DNA from: Palsa-504 sp050011155
GTDB lineage: Bacteria; Actinomycetota; Actinomycetes; Streptosporangiales; Streptosporangiaceae
Direction: 5' to 3'
Assembly (NCBI GenBank): GCA_050011155.1
Contig: JBEKJP010000001.1
Location: 133,128 to 197,127 of the forward strand
DNA: 64,000 nt
Part shown: piece after piece, positions 24,611-33,052 of the stretch
How the letters are laid out: each line of letters starts with the position of its first letter
Position numbering within the stretch: the stretch's first letter is position 1
The notes under the pieces: generated by a model
Told to the model about the DNA's origin: nothing
The model's input: the letters and a program-made list of their open reading frames with translations, nothing else
Database searches by the model: none
Translations under genes and position numbers: made by a program

Positions 24611-26047
24611 CTACCAGCTAGTCGGGACGGGCATGCCCTCGCTGTAGCCGGACGCGCTCTGCAGCCCGACCACGGCGCGCTCGCCGAACTCGGCTAGGTC
24701 CCGCGCGCCCGCATAGGTGCACGAGGAACGCACCCCGGCCACGATCATGTCGATCAGGTCCTCCACGCCGGGGCGGACCGGGTCCAGGTACATCCGGGCC
24801 GAGGAGATCCCTTCCTCAAACAGTTCCTTGCGGGCCCGCTCGAACGCGGAGTCGCTGGCCGACCGCAGCCGGACCGCGCGCGCCGACGCCATCCCGAAGC
24901 TCTCCTTGTACAGCCGCCCCTCCGGGGACCGGAACGTGTCGCCGGGGGATTCGTAGGTGCCGGCGAACCACGACCCGATCATCACGTTGGACGCGCCCGC
25001 GGCCAGGGCCAGCGCGACGTCGCGGGGATGCCGTACCCCGCCGTCGGCCCAGACCGAGGCGTCCAGCCGCCGGGCCTCGGCGGCACACTCGAGCACGGCA
25101 GAGAACTGCGGCCGTCCCACCCCGGTCATCATCCGGGTGGTGCACATCGCGCCCGGCCCGACGCCGACCTTGACGATGTCCGCCCCGGCCGACACCAGGT
25201 CGGCCACCCCGGCCGCGGTCACCACGTTGCCCGCCACGACCGGCACCGCCGGGTCGAGCCCGCGCACCGCCTGCAGCGCGCCGATCGTCTTCTCCTGGTG
25301 CCCGTGCGCGGTGTCCACCACGAGCACGTCGGCGCCCGCGTCGAGCAGCAGCTTGGCCCGGGCGGCCACGTCGCCGTTGACCCCGATGGCCACTCCGGCC
25401 CGCAGCCGGCCGGAGGCGTCGACGGCGGGGGAGTACAGCGTCGCGCGCAGCGCCCCGGTCCTGGTCATGATGCCCAGGCAGCGCCCGTCCCGGTCCACCA
25501 CGGGCGCCAGCCGGTGCCGCCCGTCGTGCAGCATGGCGAACGCCTGCTCCGGCGGCGTCCCCGCGGGCAGCGTGAACGGGTCGGCGGACATCACGTGACT
25601 CAGCTGAGTGAACCGGTCTACGCCCAGGCAGTCGGCCTCGGTGACCACGCCGACTGGCTGCCCCGCGGACAGCACGATCACGGCGCCGTGCGCCCGCTTG
25701 GACAGCAGGCTGAGCGCGTCGCCCGCGGTGTCGCCCGGCGCCAGCGTCAGCGCGGTCTCCACCACCAGGTCCCGGGACTTGACCCAGGTGATCACGTCCG
25801 CCACGACGTCGGCCGGGATGTCCTGCGGCAGGATCGCGACACCGCCCCGGCGCGCGACCGTCTCCGCCATCCGCCGCCCGGAGACGGCCGTCATGTTGGC
25901 GGTCACGAGCGGGATGGTGGCGCCGCTGCCGTCGGTGGTGGTCAGGTCGACATCGAGCCGCGAGCCGAGGGCAGACCGGCTCGGCACCATGAAGACATCG
26001 CTATAGGTCAGGTCGTGTCCAGGCACTGCTTCGTTGAGAAATCGCAC
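24611..26047 (-). CDS. guaB1: GuaB1-type IMP dehydrogenase-family protein (GMP reductase)
   Basis: A 478-residue (beta/alpha)8 enzyme of the IMPDH/GMPR family. The barrel start is DLTYSDVFMVP, a CBS pair is inserted at about residues 95-205, and the catalytic loop GVGPGAMCTTRMMTG (about residue 300) contains the nucleophilic cysteine. In mycobacteria the GuaB1 paralogue with CBS domains has been shown to act as a GMP reductase rather than an IMP dehydrogenase, converting GMP to IMP with NADPH; I apply that by family. It starts at a GTG. The canonical guaB2/guaB3 genes are not in this window. Confidence 0.88.
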   Translation of the reverse strand: MRFLNEAVPGHDLTYSDVFMVPSRSALGSRLDVDLTTTDGSGATIPLVTANMTAVSGRRMAETVARRGGVAILPQDIPADVVADVITWVKSRDLVVETALTLAPGDTAGDALSLLSKRAHGAVIVLSAGQPVGVVTEADCLGVDRFTQLSHVMSADPFTLPAGTPPEQAFAMLHDGRHRLAPVVDRDGRCLGIMTRTGALRATLYSPAVDASGRLRAGVAIGVNGDVAARAKLLLDAGADVLVVDTAHGHQEKTIGALQAVRGLDPAVPVVAGNVVTAAGVADLVSAGADIVKVGVGPGAMCTTRMMTGVGRPQFSAVLECAAEARRLDASVWADGGVRHPRDVALALAAGASNVMIGSWFAGTYESPGDTFRSPEGRLYKESFGMASARAVRLRSASDSAFERARKELFEEGISSARMYLDPVRPGVEDLIDMIVAGVRSSCTYAGARDLAEFGERAVVGLQSASGYSEGMPVPTSW

Positions 26048-26113
26048 GTAAAGATTCTTCCCGAACGACCAGAGTGCTACCGCCCGACATTCTCATGATC
26101 ACGTGTTGTTAGA

Positions 26114-26127
26114 GGGCGCCGGCGCCC
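26114..26127. terminator. GC-rich palindrome after the SDR gene
   Basis: GGGCGCCGGCGCCC is a perfect 14-bp palindrome 6 bp beyond the 3' end of the leftward SDR gene, between it and guaB1. It has no loop to speak of and no U-tract, so its role as a terminator is only possible. Confidence 0.35.
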
Positions 26128-26132
26128 GCGCG

Positions 26133-26879
26133 TCACAGGGTGACGAGGCCGCCGTCGATGCGGAGCGTCTGGCCGGTGATCATGGCGGCGTCGTCCGAGG
26201 CGAGGAAGGCGACCGCACCGGCCATGTCGTCCGGCCGCAGGCTCTGCCTGACCGCCTGCGCCCGCCGGACGTCTTCGAAATGCTCCTCGGTGTTGTCTTC
26301 CTCCGCGCCCGGGCTCCGGGTCAGGCCGGGCGCGATCGCGTTCACGGTGATGCCGCTGCCCCCCAGTTCGACCGCCAGCGCCCGGGTGAAGCCCACCACG
26401 GCGCCCTTGCTGGCGATGTAGGGGACGAACCCGGCTCCCGGCGGCTTCCACATCGTGTTGGAAGCGACGTTGACGATGCGGCCGAAGCCGCGCTCGGCCA
26501 TGCCCGGCGCGAACGCGGCGCACAGCTGGAAGGCGGCTTCCACGTTGACCGCCTGGATACGCCGCCAGGTGTCCAGGGTGACCTCGGCGAACGGCTGGAA
26601 GAGCATCAGGCCCGCGCAGTTGACCAGGACATCGCATCGACCGAAACGATCACTGACCGAACCCACCAGCTGATCCACGCCCGCCGCGGTGCCTAGGTCG
26701 CAGCGGACGGAAAGCATCTCGCCGCCCGAGGCCGTGATGGCCGCCGCGGTCTCGTCCGCCGGGCGGACGTCACCAAGCACCAGCGCGTGCCCGGCTTCCG
26801 CCAGCCGCAACGCGATCGCCTGCCCAATGCCGCGCGCCGCGCCCGTGACGACGGCCACGCGCCCCGCGCCCTCGGTCAA
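26133..26879 (-). CDS. Short-chain dehydrogenase/reductase
   Basis: A 248-residue classical SDR. The cofactor motif is TGAARGIG (residues 13-20), NCAG-type VNCAGLM follows at about residue 88, and the catalytic residues lie in VASN...FVPYIASKGA, with serine in VASN and Y-x3-K in YIASK. The C-terminal TGQTLRIDGG is the usual SDR ending. It reduces or oxidises an unknown alcohol/ketone using NAD(P). The gene overlaps the stop of the upstream TetR-type gene by four bases, so the pair is an operon whose first gene is the regulator. Confidence 0.9.
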   Translation of the reverse strand: MTEGAGRVAVVTGAARGIGQAIALRLAEAGHALVLGDVRPADETAAAITASGGEMLSVRCDLGTAAGVDQLVGSVSDRFGRCDVLVNCAGLMLFQPFAEVTLDTWRRIQAVNVEAAFQLCAAFAPGMAERGFGRIVNVASNTMWKPPGAGFVPYIASKGAVVGFTRALAVELGGSGITVNAIAPGLTRSPGAEEDNTEEHFEDVRRAQAVRQSLRPDDMAGAVAFLASDDAAMITGQTLRIDGGLVTL

Positions 26880-27583
26880 GCGTTCAGGCCGAACGCGGCG
26901 AACATGATGTCCGCGATCCGGTCGGCCATCTCGTCTTCTGGCAACTGGACCTCGGCGCTGATCAGGTAGTTGACCCGCTCGAGCATCATCAGGCAGGCCA
27001 CCGCGGTGAGCTCGGCCCGCTCCTGCTGCTTGCCGGCCGCCTGGGCGGCGGCGGTCATCCCGGTCGTCATCGCCTCGGCGATGCTGAAGAACAGCCGCAG
27101 CCCGTCACCGAACACCTCCTCGGGTACCAGGTCGGCCTGGCTGAGGATGCGGATCACGGTGGCGTGCGCCGCGTAGGCACGGAAGAACTTGCGGACCCAC
27201 TGGCGCAGCACCGTGAGCCCGGTCGCGTCGCTTGTGACCACGGGGAAGTCGCCCGCCACGATCTCCATGTCGTGCAAGGCGTCCTTCAGCAGGGCCTTGA
27301 ACAGGTCTTCCTTGTTGGAGAAGTAGAGATAGAACGTCCCGTGGGAGATGCCGGCCCGGCGGACCACGTCGTCCACGCGGACACCGTGGAAGCCGCGGCC
27401 CTCGAATTCGACCATGCCCGCCTCGAGCAGCCGGCGGACGGTTTCACGTCCCTGGGCGCGCAACTCGCGGTCCTGGGCGGGCGTACCGCCACCTAGGGAT
27501 GGCCGGGCGGGCGGTTTCTTCGGTGGCCGCCCGGTCCCGCGCGATGCGGCGTTGGCGGGGCCATGGCCTGCCTCCTGGTTCAT
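26876..27583 (-). CDS. TetR-family transcriptional regulator
   Basis: A 235-residue regulator. The N-terminal HTH is FHGVRVDDVVRRAGISHGTFYLYFSNKEDLFKALL, the standard TetR signature. The leader before the HTH is unusually long, basic and proline-rich (GRPPKKPPARP) and may add nonspecific DNA contacts. I chose ATG 27583 (MNQEAGHG) with GGGGAAGG upstream; in-frame ATGs at 27610 and 27622 are alternatives. It is likely to control its operon partner, the SDR gene, and perhaps the divergent DUF2079 gene 74 bp away. The ligand is unknown. Confidence 0.87.
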   Translation of the reverse strand: MNQEAGHGPANAASRGTGRPPKKPPARPSLGGGTPAQDRELRAQGRETVRRLLEAGMVEFEGRGFHGVRVDDVVRRAGISHGTFYLYFSNKEDLFKALLKDALHDMEIVAGDFPVVTSDATGLTVLRQWVRKFFRAYAAHATVIRILSQADLVPEEVFGDGLRLFFSIAEAMTTGMTAAAQAAGKQQERAELTAVACLMMLERVNYLISAEVQLPEDEMADRIADIMFAAFGLNA

Positions 27584-27657
27584 AGCAAGAGAGTAGCCTT
27601 CCCCGTGCATACCGCCGCGCATTCGGTCAACACCGCGCCCCTGCTACCCTTCCAGCG

Positions 27658-29283
27658 GTGAGGCCTGCCAGCGCCGCGACCGCCTCCCGCACGGCCGACG
27701 GGACGGCCGCCGGGTCTGGTCGGCTGCGTGTGCTGTGGGCTCGTTCCGCCGTCAAGGTGGGCCTGCTCACCGCGGTGGCCGCCCTCGCCTACTGCGCCGA
27801 TTCGCTCATCCTTTTCCGCCGCTTCCTGGCCAGCACGTTCGATCTGGTCATCTTCGATCAGGGGATCCGCGGCTACGCGCACCTGTCGGCCCCGGTCTCG
27901 CTCGCGCGCGGCATCTCCGACGGCCAGGGCGCGCACTTCATGCTGCTGGCCGACCACTGGTCGCCGGTGCTGGCCCTGCTGGCCCCGCTGTACTGGATCC
28001 ACGACGGCCCGGGCACCTTGCTGGTCGTCCAGGGAGTGCTGTTCGCCCTGGCCATACCGCCGCTGTGGGTCTACACCCGGCGCCGGCTCGGTCCCGGGGC
28101 CGCGTACTTCACCTGCGTGGCTTACGCGCTGTCGCTGCCCGTCATGGCGGCGGTCGTGTTCGATTTCCACGAGGTCGCGTTCGTCCCGGTGCTGACCGCC
28201 GTGATGGTGGAACGCGCCGACGCGGGAAAACGCTGGCCCACCATCGCCGCCGCGGCGGCGCTGCTCCTGGTCAAGGAGGACATGGGCCTGCTCGTGGCTG
28301 GCTTCGGCGGCTACCTGCTGCTGACCCGCCAGCGCCGCTGGGCCTGGACCGGCCTGGGCTTCGTGGCGGGCGGGGTCGTGGCGACCTGGATCGCCACCCG
28401 CGTGCTGATCCCCGCGTTCGGCGGTTCCGCCACCTTCTACTGGGCCTACGGGCAGTTCGGGTCCACGCTGGGTAGCGCGGTGCTCAACGTGCTCACCCAT
28501 CCGCTGCACGCGCTGCACGTCTTCGTCACCCCGTGGGTCAAGGCCCGGACGATGATCGGGCTGCTCGCGACGTTCGCATTTCTGCCGCTCGCCTCGCCCA
28601 TGGTGATCGCGGTGCTGCCGCTGCTGGCCGAGCGGATGCTCGCCTCCGGCTACCCGCTGTGGTGGCAGGCCAAGTTCCAGTACGACGCGTTCCTGGTGAT
28701 GATGCTGTGCTGTGCCGCGGTCGATGGCGCAGCCCGGCTGCAGAAGCACTGGCCCGCCCGCTGGCTCAGATTCCCGGGGGGGCGACCCCCCGGAACCCCC
28801 CGCGACCGGGGGGAGACCCCCCGGACCCCCCTTTCCACCCTCTGGGCAGCCGCCATCTGCGCCGCCGCCCTGGTCTACCTGCCGTCCTCGCCGTTCGGGC
28901 AGCTGCTGCACCCGAACTTCTACGGGACCAACGCGCGGATGAAGGCCGCCGCCGCGGCCGTCGCGCACGTCCCGTCCGGGATCGAGGTGGAGGCGTCCAA
29001 CAACATCGGACCGCACCTGTCCGGCCGGGATACGGTGCTGCTGCTCGACGGCACGCCCCGCTGGGCGCCCTGGGTAGTGGCGGACACCATCGGGCTCGAC
29101 TTCCCCTTCTGCACGCCCAGCCAGCAGGCCCAGGAGGTGGCCTACCTGCGGGTCCACGGCTACACCCAGGTGTTCGCCGACGACGGCTACGTGGTGCTGC
29201 ACCGCCCGGCCGACGCGCGCACCGCGCAGGCCCTGGCCCACCCGCTCCCCGCGGCCCGCCTGCACACGAACATCTGCTACTGA
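27658..29283 (+). CDS. DUF2079 polytopic membrane protein
   Basis: A 541-residue membrane protein of the DUF2079 family, with about 9-10 transmembrane segments in residues 30-410 and a C-terminal soluble region that ends DDGYVVLHRP. The family is thought to be glycosyltransferase-like from its fold (conserved DxxIFDQ-type loop: STFDLVIFDQG near residue 60), but no activity is established. A notable feature is the in-frame insertion of a GC-rich double-hairpin repeat at about residues 372-392 (FPGGRPPGTPRDRGETPRT), in a cytosolic or extracellular loop between membrane helices. It starts with GTG. Confidence 0.85.
   Translation: MRPASAATASRTADGTAAGSGRLRVLWARSAVKVGLLTAVAALAYCADSLILFRRFLASTFDLVIFDQGIRGYAHLSAPVSLARGISDGQGAHFMLLADHWSPVLALLAPLYWIHDGPGTLLVVQGVLFALAIPPLWVYTRRRLGPGAAYFTCVAYALSLPVMAAVVFDFHEVAFVPVLTAVMVERADAGKRWPTIAAAAALLLVKEDMGLLVAGFGGYLLLTRQRRWAWTGLGFVAGGVVATWIATRVLIPAFGGSATFYWAYGQFGSTLGSAVLNVLTHPLHALHVFVTPWVKARTMIGLLATFAFLPLASPMVIAVLPLLAERMLASGYPLWWQAKFQYDAFLVMMLCCAAVDGAARLQKHWPARWLRFPGGRPPGTPRDRGETPRTPLSTLWAAAICAAALVYLPSSPFGQLLHPNFYGTNARMKAAAAAVAHVPSGIEVEASNNIGPHLSGRDTVLLLDGTPRWAPWVVADTIGLDFPFCTPSQQAQEVAYLRVHGYTQVFADDGYVVLHRPADARTAQALAHPLPAARLHTNICY
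28771..28832. repeat. Tandem GC-hairpin repeat inside the DUF2079 gene
   Basis: Two consecutive hairpins lie in the coding sequence. The first is CCGGGGGG (28774-28781), loop GCGA, CCCCCCGG (28786-28793). The second is CCGGGGGG (28806-28813), loop AGA, CCCCCCGG (28817-28824). A further C6 run follows. The insert keeps the reading frame and adds about 20 arginine/proline/glycine-rich residues. Confidence 0.85.
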
Positions 29284-29459
29284 TGCCGCCGCCGAGGCTG
29301 GGCGCGTGCTCGCGTTCGGAGCGCCCGGCCTGGCCCACTACGTCCGGTTCGCCCCGCTGAAAAAGCTGAAGATCCCCTGCTGAGGTTCTTAAGGACTGTT
29401 TAATAAATCGGTCCGGGGCTTTCTGTTGGCGAGGAACGCCTTATATCTTCATAGCTATT
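29284..29459. other. Short intergenic region before the lytic transglycosylase
   Basis: 176 bp. The part from about 29390 is AT-rich for this genome (TTCTTAAGGACTGTTTAATA) and probably holds the promoter of the next gene. A 25-codon open frame at 29306-29383 is discussed under rejected items. Confidence 0.4.
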
Positions 29460-30623
29460 GTGCTGTTCCCGTCGCTTTGGCGTACCGCCTTGGCCGGGGT
29501 CGCGACGTGCGCGGCGCTGGCCGCCTTCGCCATTCCGGCCCGCGCCGTCCCCGTCAGCCCCAGCCCGCCCGGTAGCTCGCTCGGTTTTACCGTCACCCCA
29601 CCGCCGGGTGTCGCCGCCGCCAGCTCCGTTCCGTCGTCCCTGAAGGCGCCCGGCTCGGCCGGCGCGCCGCCGCGGCAGCTGTTCGTCCCCGACCTGATCG
29701 CCGCGGCGCCGGACGGGATCAGCCCGGTCCAGCTGGCCAGGATCAGCCGGCTGACCGGGGTCCGCAACGTGCTCTCGGTCGACGGCGGCAAGGTCACGGT
29801 CAACGGGCACAGCGCCAACGTGCTCGGCGTGCCGGCCGCGTTCCGGTCCTGGACCTCGCCGCAGACCGCGGCGGCCGACGCGGTCTGGACCGACCTGAGC
29901 CACGGACAGCTCGTCAGCACCCACGGCGCGGCCGGCCAGCTGCACCTGTCGGCCGGCCGCTCCTACCAGGTCGCGGCCGCGGTCCAGCTGCGGCTGCCGT
30001 TCGGCACGCAGACCGCGCTCAGCGTGCCCGGCGCGGACGCCATCGTGAACCAGGCCCGTTCGGGCCAGCTCGGGCTGGCCAAGAACTTCGCCGTGCTCAT
30101 CAACGCCCCGGGGGTGAACCTGGTCACGTTGATGAAGAAGATCAAGTCGGTCATCGGGACGGGCGCGAAGGTGGTCAACCTCGTGCCGGTGGTCACCGTG
30201 GGCAAGCTCCCGGTGAGCACGAACGTGCCGACCAGCGGCGTGCCGTCCAGCTACCTGGACCTATACCAGGCGTCCGCCGCCAAGTACTGCCCGGGCATGT
30301 CCTGGACGGTGCTGGCCGCCATCGGCGAGATCGAGAGCGGCAACGGCGCCAACGACGGCCCGTCCAGCGCGGGCGCGCTCGGGCCGATGCAGTTCGAGCC
30401 CGGTACCTGGGCCGAGTGGGGCATCGTCGGGTTTGGCCAGACCGGGCCACCGGACATCGAGAACCCGCTCGACGCGGTGCCCTCGGCCGCGCGCATGCTG
30501 TGCGCCGACGGCGCCGGGAACACCGCGACCCTGCGCGGGGCGATCTTCTCCTACAACCACGCGACCTGGTACGTCGACGAGGTACTCGCGCTGGCCAGCG
30601 AGTACGCCCAGAACTATCCCTAG
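29460..30623 (+). CDS. Secreted lytic transglycosylase (SLT-type)
   Basis: A 387-residue exported protein. The N terminus WRTALAGVATCAALAAFAIPARAVP is a signal peptide with a likely cleavage after ARA. The C-terminal 120 residues form a goose-lysozyme/SLT-like domain: WTVLAAIGEIESGNG contains the catalytic glutamate of an xxIxxxES-type motif, followed by GALGPMQFEPGTWAEWG and SYNHATWYVDEVLA. It would cleave peptidoglycan glycan strands outside the membrane. The middle region (about residues 35-260) is low-complexity or unassigned. The GTG start is the first plausible start before the signal sequence. The stop overlaps the convergent MFS gene by 4 bp. Confidence 0.87.
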   Translation: MLFPSLWRTALAGVATCAALAAFAIPARAVPVSPSPPGSSLGFTVTPPPGVAAASSVPSSLKAPGSAGAPPRQLFVPDLIAAAPDGISPVQLARISRLTGVRNVLSVDGGKVTVNGHSANVLGVPAAFRSWTSPQTAAADAVWTDLSHGQLVSTHGAAGQLHLSAGRSYQVAAAVQLRLPFGTQTALSVPGADAIVNQARSGQLGLAKNFAVLINAPGVNLVTLMKKIKSVIGTGAKVVNLVPVVTVGKLPVSTNVPTSGVPSSYLDLYQASAAKYCPGMSWTVLAAIGEIESGNGANDGPSSAGALGPMQFEPGTWAEWGIVGFGQTGPPDIENPLDAVPSAARMLCADGAGNTATLRGAIFSYNHATWYVDEVLALASEYAQNYP

Positions 30624-31906
30624 GGGCCGGGCGCCGCTACGGGACGAAGCCGGCGCAGGCCCGCCAGGCAGGTCACGGCGCTGGCCGCCCCGCACGCGGC
30701 CGCGAAGGCGTAACCGAGCCGCGGGCCGTGCGCGTCGATGATGAAGCCGACCACGGACGCGCCCGCCGCCACCCCGACGGAGATGCCGCTGCTCAGCCAG
30801 GACATGGCCTCGGTCCGGCGGCCCGGCTTGGCCTGGGCCTCGAGCAGGCTGAAACCGGCGATGAGGGTCGGCGCGATGGTCATCCCGCACAGGTAGATGA
30901 CGCAGGTCAGCGTGATCAGGTTGGGCTGGGCCCAGAACGTGGCCACGCCGAGGACGGTCAGCGTGAGGGTGAGCGCGAACCGCTTCTCCACCGGCGTCCG
31001 CCACTGCCGTGATCCATACCACAGCCCGCCGGTGCCGCTGCCGAAGGCGTAGGTGCCGAGGACGAAGCCGGCCAGCGGCTTGTGCCCGAAGTGCTGCGCG
31101 AATGCCACCGTGCTCAGGTCGATCGACACGAACATCGCGCCGAGCAGCACGTACACCGGACCCAGCACGACCAGTCCGGGCGCGGCGGCGCCCCGGGACC
31201 GGCCCGTGCCCTTGGGACCCGTGACCCGCTCCGGCGGGATCACCACCGGCTCGGTGCCGCGCTGCGCGGCGAACCACGACGTTCCGAGCACGCACAGCAG
31301 CGCCGCCACGCCCACCCCCGAGGGGGGATACACCTCGGTCGCGAGCAGCGTCACGGCGGCCGGGCCGACGATGAAGCACAGCTCGTCGGCGACCGACTCG
31401 AAGGAGAACGCGGCGTGCAGCCGGGGCGAGCCGGCCAGCAGCACGCTCCAGCGAGCCCGGACCATCGCGCCCAGGGACGGCATGGTCGCGCCCGCGATCG
31501 CTCCCGGTACGAAGAAAGCCCAAGTCGGCAGCCGGAGCTGCACGGCCGTGATGAGCAGCGCGGTGGTCGCGGCGAACACCGTGAGCAGCGGCAGCAGGAC
31601 GCGCCGCTGGCCGTGCGTGTCCACCAGCCGGGCGATCCGCGGCGAGCTGAACGCGTAGCCGAGCGAGCCGACCGCGGACACCGTGCCGGCCACGCCGTAC
31701 GTCCCGGTGACCGACGAGATGAGCAAGACGGTGCCGAGCCCGAACATCGACATCGGCATCCGCCCGATGACCCCGGCCACGGAGAAGCGCCAGGCACCCG
31801 GGATCTCGAAGATCTCCGCGTACGGGCGCAGCGGCCGGCTCAGCAGGCTGGCGGGGGAGCGGCTGACGGGCTTTTTCGCATCGTCCATACCCGTCACAGG
31901 CCCCAT
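30620..31906 (-). CDS. MFS transporter
   Basis: A 428-residue major facilitator with 12 predicted membrane spans. The intracellular loop 2-3 motif is degenerate (FSSPRIARLVDTHGQRRVL, resembling D-R-x-G-R-R). Probable exporter of a small molecule; the substrate is unknown. The protein may start at the internal ATG 31888 (MDDAKKPVSR), because residues 1-6 are not conserved in type. It ends within the stop codon of the lytic transglycosylase gene, so the two convergent genes share their last bases. Confidence 0.85.
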   Translation of the reverse strand: MGPVTGMDDAKKPVSRSPASLLSRPLRPYAEIFEIPGAWRFSVAGVIGRMPMSMFGLGTVLLISSVTGTYGVAGTVSAVGSLGYAFSSPRIARLVDTHGQRRVLLPLLTVFAATTALLITAVQLRLPTWAFFVPGAIAGATMPSLGAMVRARWSVLLAGSPRLHAAFSFESVADELCFIVGPAAVTLLATEVYPPSGVGVAALLCVLGTSWFAAQRGTEPVVIPPERVTGPKGTGRSRGAAAPGLVVLGPVYVLLGAMFVSIDLSTVAFAQHFGHKPLAGFVLGTYAFGSGTGGLWYGSRQWRTPVEKRFALTLTLTVLGVATFWAQPNLITLTCVIYLCGMTIAPTLIAGFSLLEAQAKPGRRTEAMSWLSSGISVGVAAGASVVGFIIDAHGPRLGYAFAAACGAASAVTCLAGLRRLRPVAAPGP

Positions 31907-31980
31907 TGCCGCACATCAATAAGATATCGGATACTGTCAACAGTGCTTTCCGGGGGACGATCCCGCAGACCCCCCTGCTT

Positions 31981-32005
31981 ATGGGGGGGCTGCCCGCCCC
32001 CCCAT
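31981..32005. repeat. GC-rich hairpin in the ferrochelatase leader
   Basis: ATGGGGGGGC (31981-31990) and GCCCCCCCAT (31996-32005) form a perfect 10-bp stem with a 5-nt loop, 24 bp before the ferrochelatase ATG. Adjacent runs (CCGGGGGA at about 31950, ACCCCCC, CCCCCCCTGGGG) make this a GC-hairpin cluster like that in the DUF2079 gene. It could restrict ribosome access or act as a dispersed repeat. Confidence 0.75.
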
Positions 32006-32029
32006 CCCCCCCTGGGGTTGGATGGAGTC

Positions 32030-33052
32030 ATGCCCGCATACGACGCCTTCCTGCTGGTCTCGTTCGGCGGTCCTGAAGGCCCCGACGAGGTCATGCCGTT
32101 CCTGGAGAATGTGACCCGCGGTCGCGGCATCCCGCGCGAGCGGCTGGCCGGCGTGGCCGAGCACTACTACGCGGTCGGCGGGGTCAGCCCGATCAACCAG
32201 CAGTGCCGGGACCTGCTGACCGCGATCCGCGCCGACTTCGGGGCGAGCGGCCTTTCGCTGCCCGTCTACTGGGGAAACAGGAACTGGAAGCCGTACCTGA
32301 CCGACACGGTGCGGACCATGGCCGCGGACGGCGTGCGGCAGGCGGCCGCCTTCGTGACCTCCGCCTACAGCTCCTACTCGAGTTGCCGGCAGTACCTCGA
32401 CGACATCGAGCGGGCCCGGGCCGCGGTCGGCCCGGACGCGCCCCGGATCGACAAGATCATGCCCTTCTACGATCATCCCGGCTTCACCGAGCCGTTCGCC
32501 GCGAGCACGCTGGCCGCGCTGGCCGCGCTCCCGGCCGGCTTGCGGGACGAGGCTCACCTGGTGTTCACCGCGCACAGCATCCCGGTCGCGATGGCCGAGG
32601 CGAGCGGCCCGGGCCCGATCCGGGGGAGGTACGTAGCCGAGCTGACCGAGGCCGCCAGGATTATTACCGAACGGGCCGGGCTCGACGCCCACCCACGGAC
32701 GCTTGCCTACCAGAGCAGGAGCGGCCCCCCGGCCCAGCCCTGGCTGGAACCGGACGTCGGCGATGTCATGGGCGAGCTCGCCCGGGCAGGCACCAAAGCG
32801 GTCGTAGTCATCCCGGTCGGGTTCGTGTCCGATCACATGGAAGTCCGGCACGACCTGGACGCCGAGGCGGCGCGGAGCGCCGAGTCGCTGGGGCTGGCCT
32901 TCGCCCGGGCCGCCACCCCCGGCTGTCACCCCGCATTCGTCTCCATGATCACCGAACTGGTACGGGAACGCCTGGCCCGGCCGGAGGCCGGGCCGGACCA
33001 GACGTGCCCGGCGGACTGCTGCCGGTACGCGGCCGGGGCACCGCGGGCATGA
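32030..33052 (+). CDS. hemH: Ferrochelatase (coproporphyrin ferrochelatase type)
   Basis: A 340-residue ferrochelatase that inserts Fe2+ into a porphyrin. In Actinobacteria and Firmicutes the enzyme acts on coproporphyrin III and is also called cpfC. Landmarks are LLVSFGGPEGPDEVMPFL, the substrate loop YWGNRNWKPYL, the metal-binding histidine in VFTAHSIP (about residue 183) and the glutamate region near VSDHMEVRHDLD. The C-terminal cysteines C-P-x2-C-C bind a [2Fe-2S] cluster in actinobacterial members. ATG 32030 follows TGGAGT. The gene overlaps the downstream suhB start (ATGA). Confidence 0.9.
   Translation: MPAYDAFLLVSFGGPEGPDEVMPFLENVTRGRGIPRERLAGVAEHYYAVGGVSPINQQCRDLLTAIRADFGASGLSLPVYWGNRNWKPYLTDTVRTMAADGVRQAAAFVTSAYSSYSSCRQYLDDIERARAAVGPDAPRIDKIMPFYDHPGFTEPFAASTLAALAALPAGLRDEAHLVFTAHSIPVAMAEASGPGPIRGRYVAELTEAARIITERAGLDAHPRTLAYQSRSGPPAQPWLEPDVGDVMGELARAGTKAVVVIPVGFVSDHMEVRHDLDAEAARSAESLGLAFARAATPGCHPAFVSMITELVRERLARPEAGPDQTCPADCCRYAAGAPRA

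Noticed and set aside
29306..29383. A 25-codon open frame (GTG start) ending FAPLKKLKIPC before the lytic transglycosylase gene
   Set aside because: It has a coding-like end but no ribosome site and no recognisable family; too short to call, possibly a decayed gene end.
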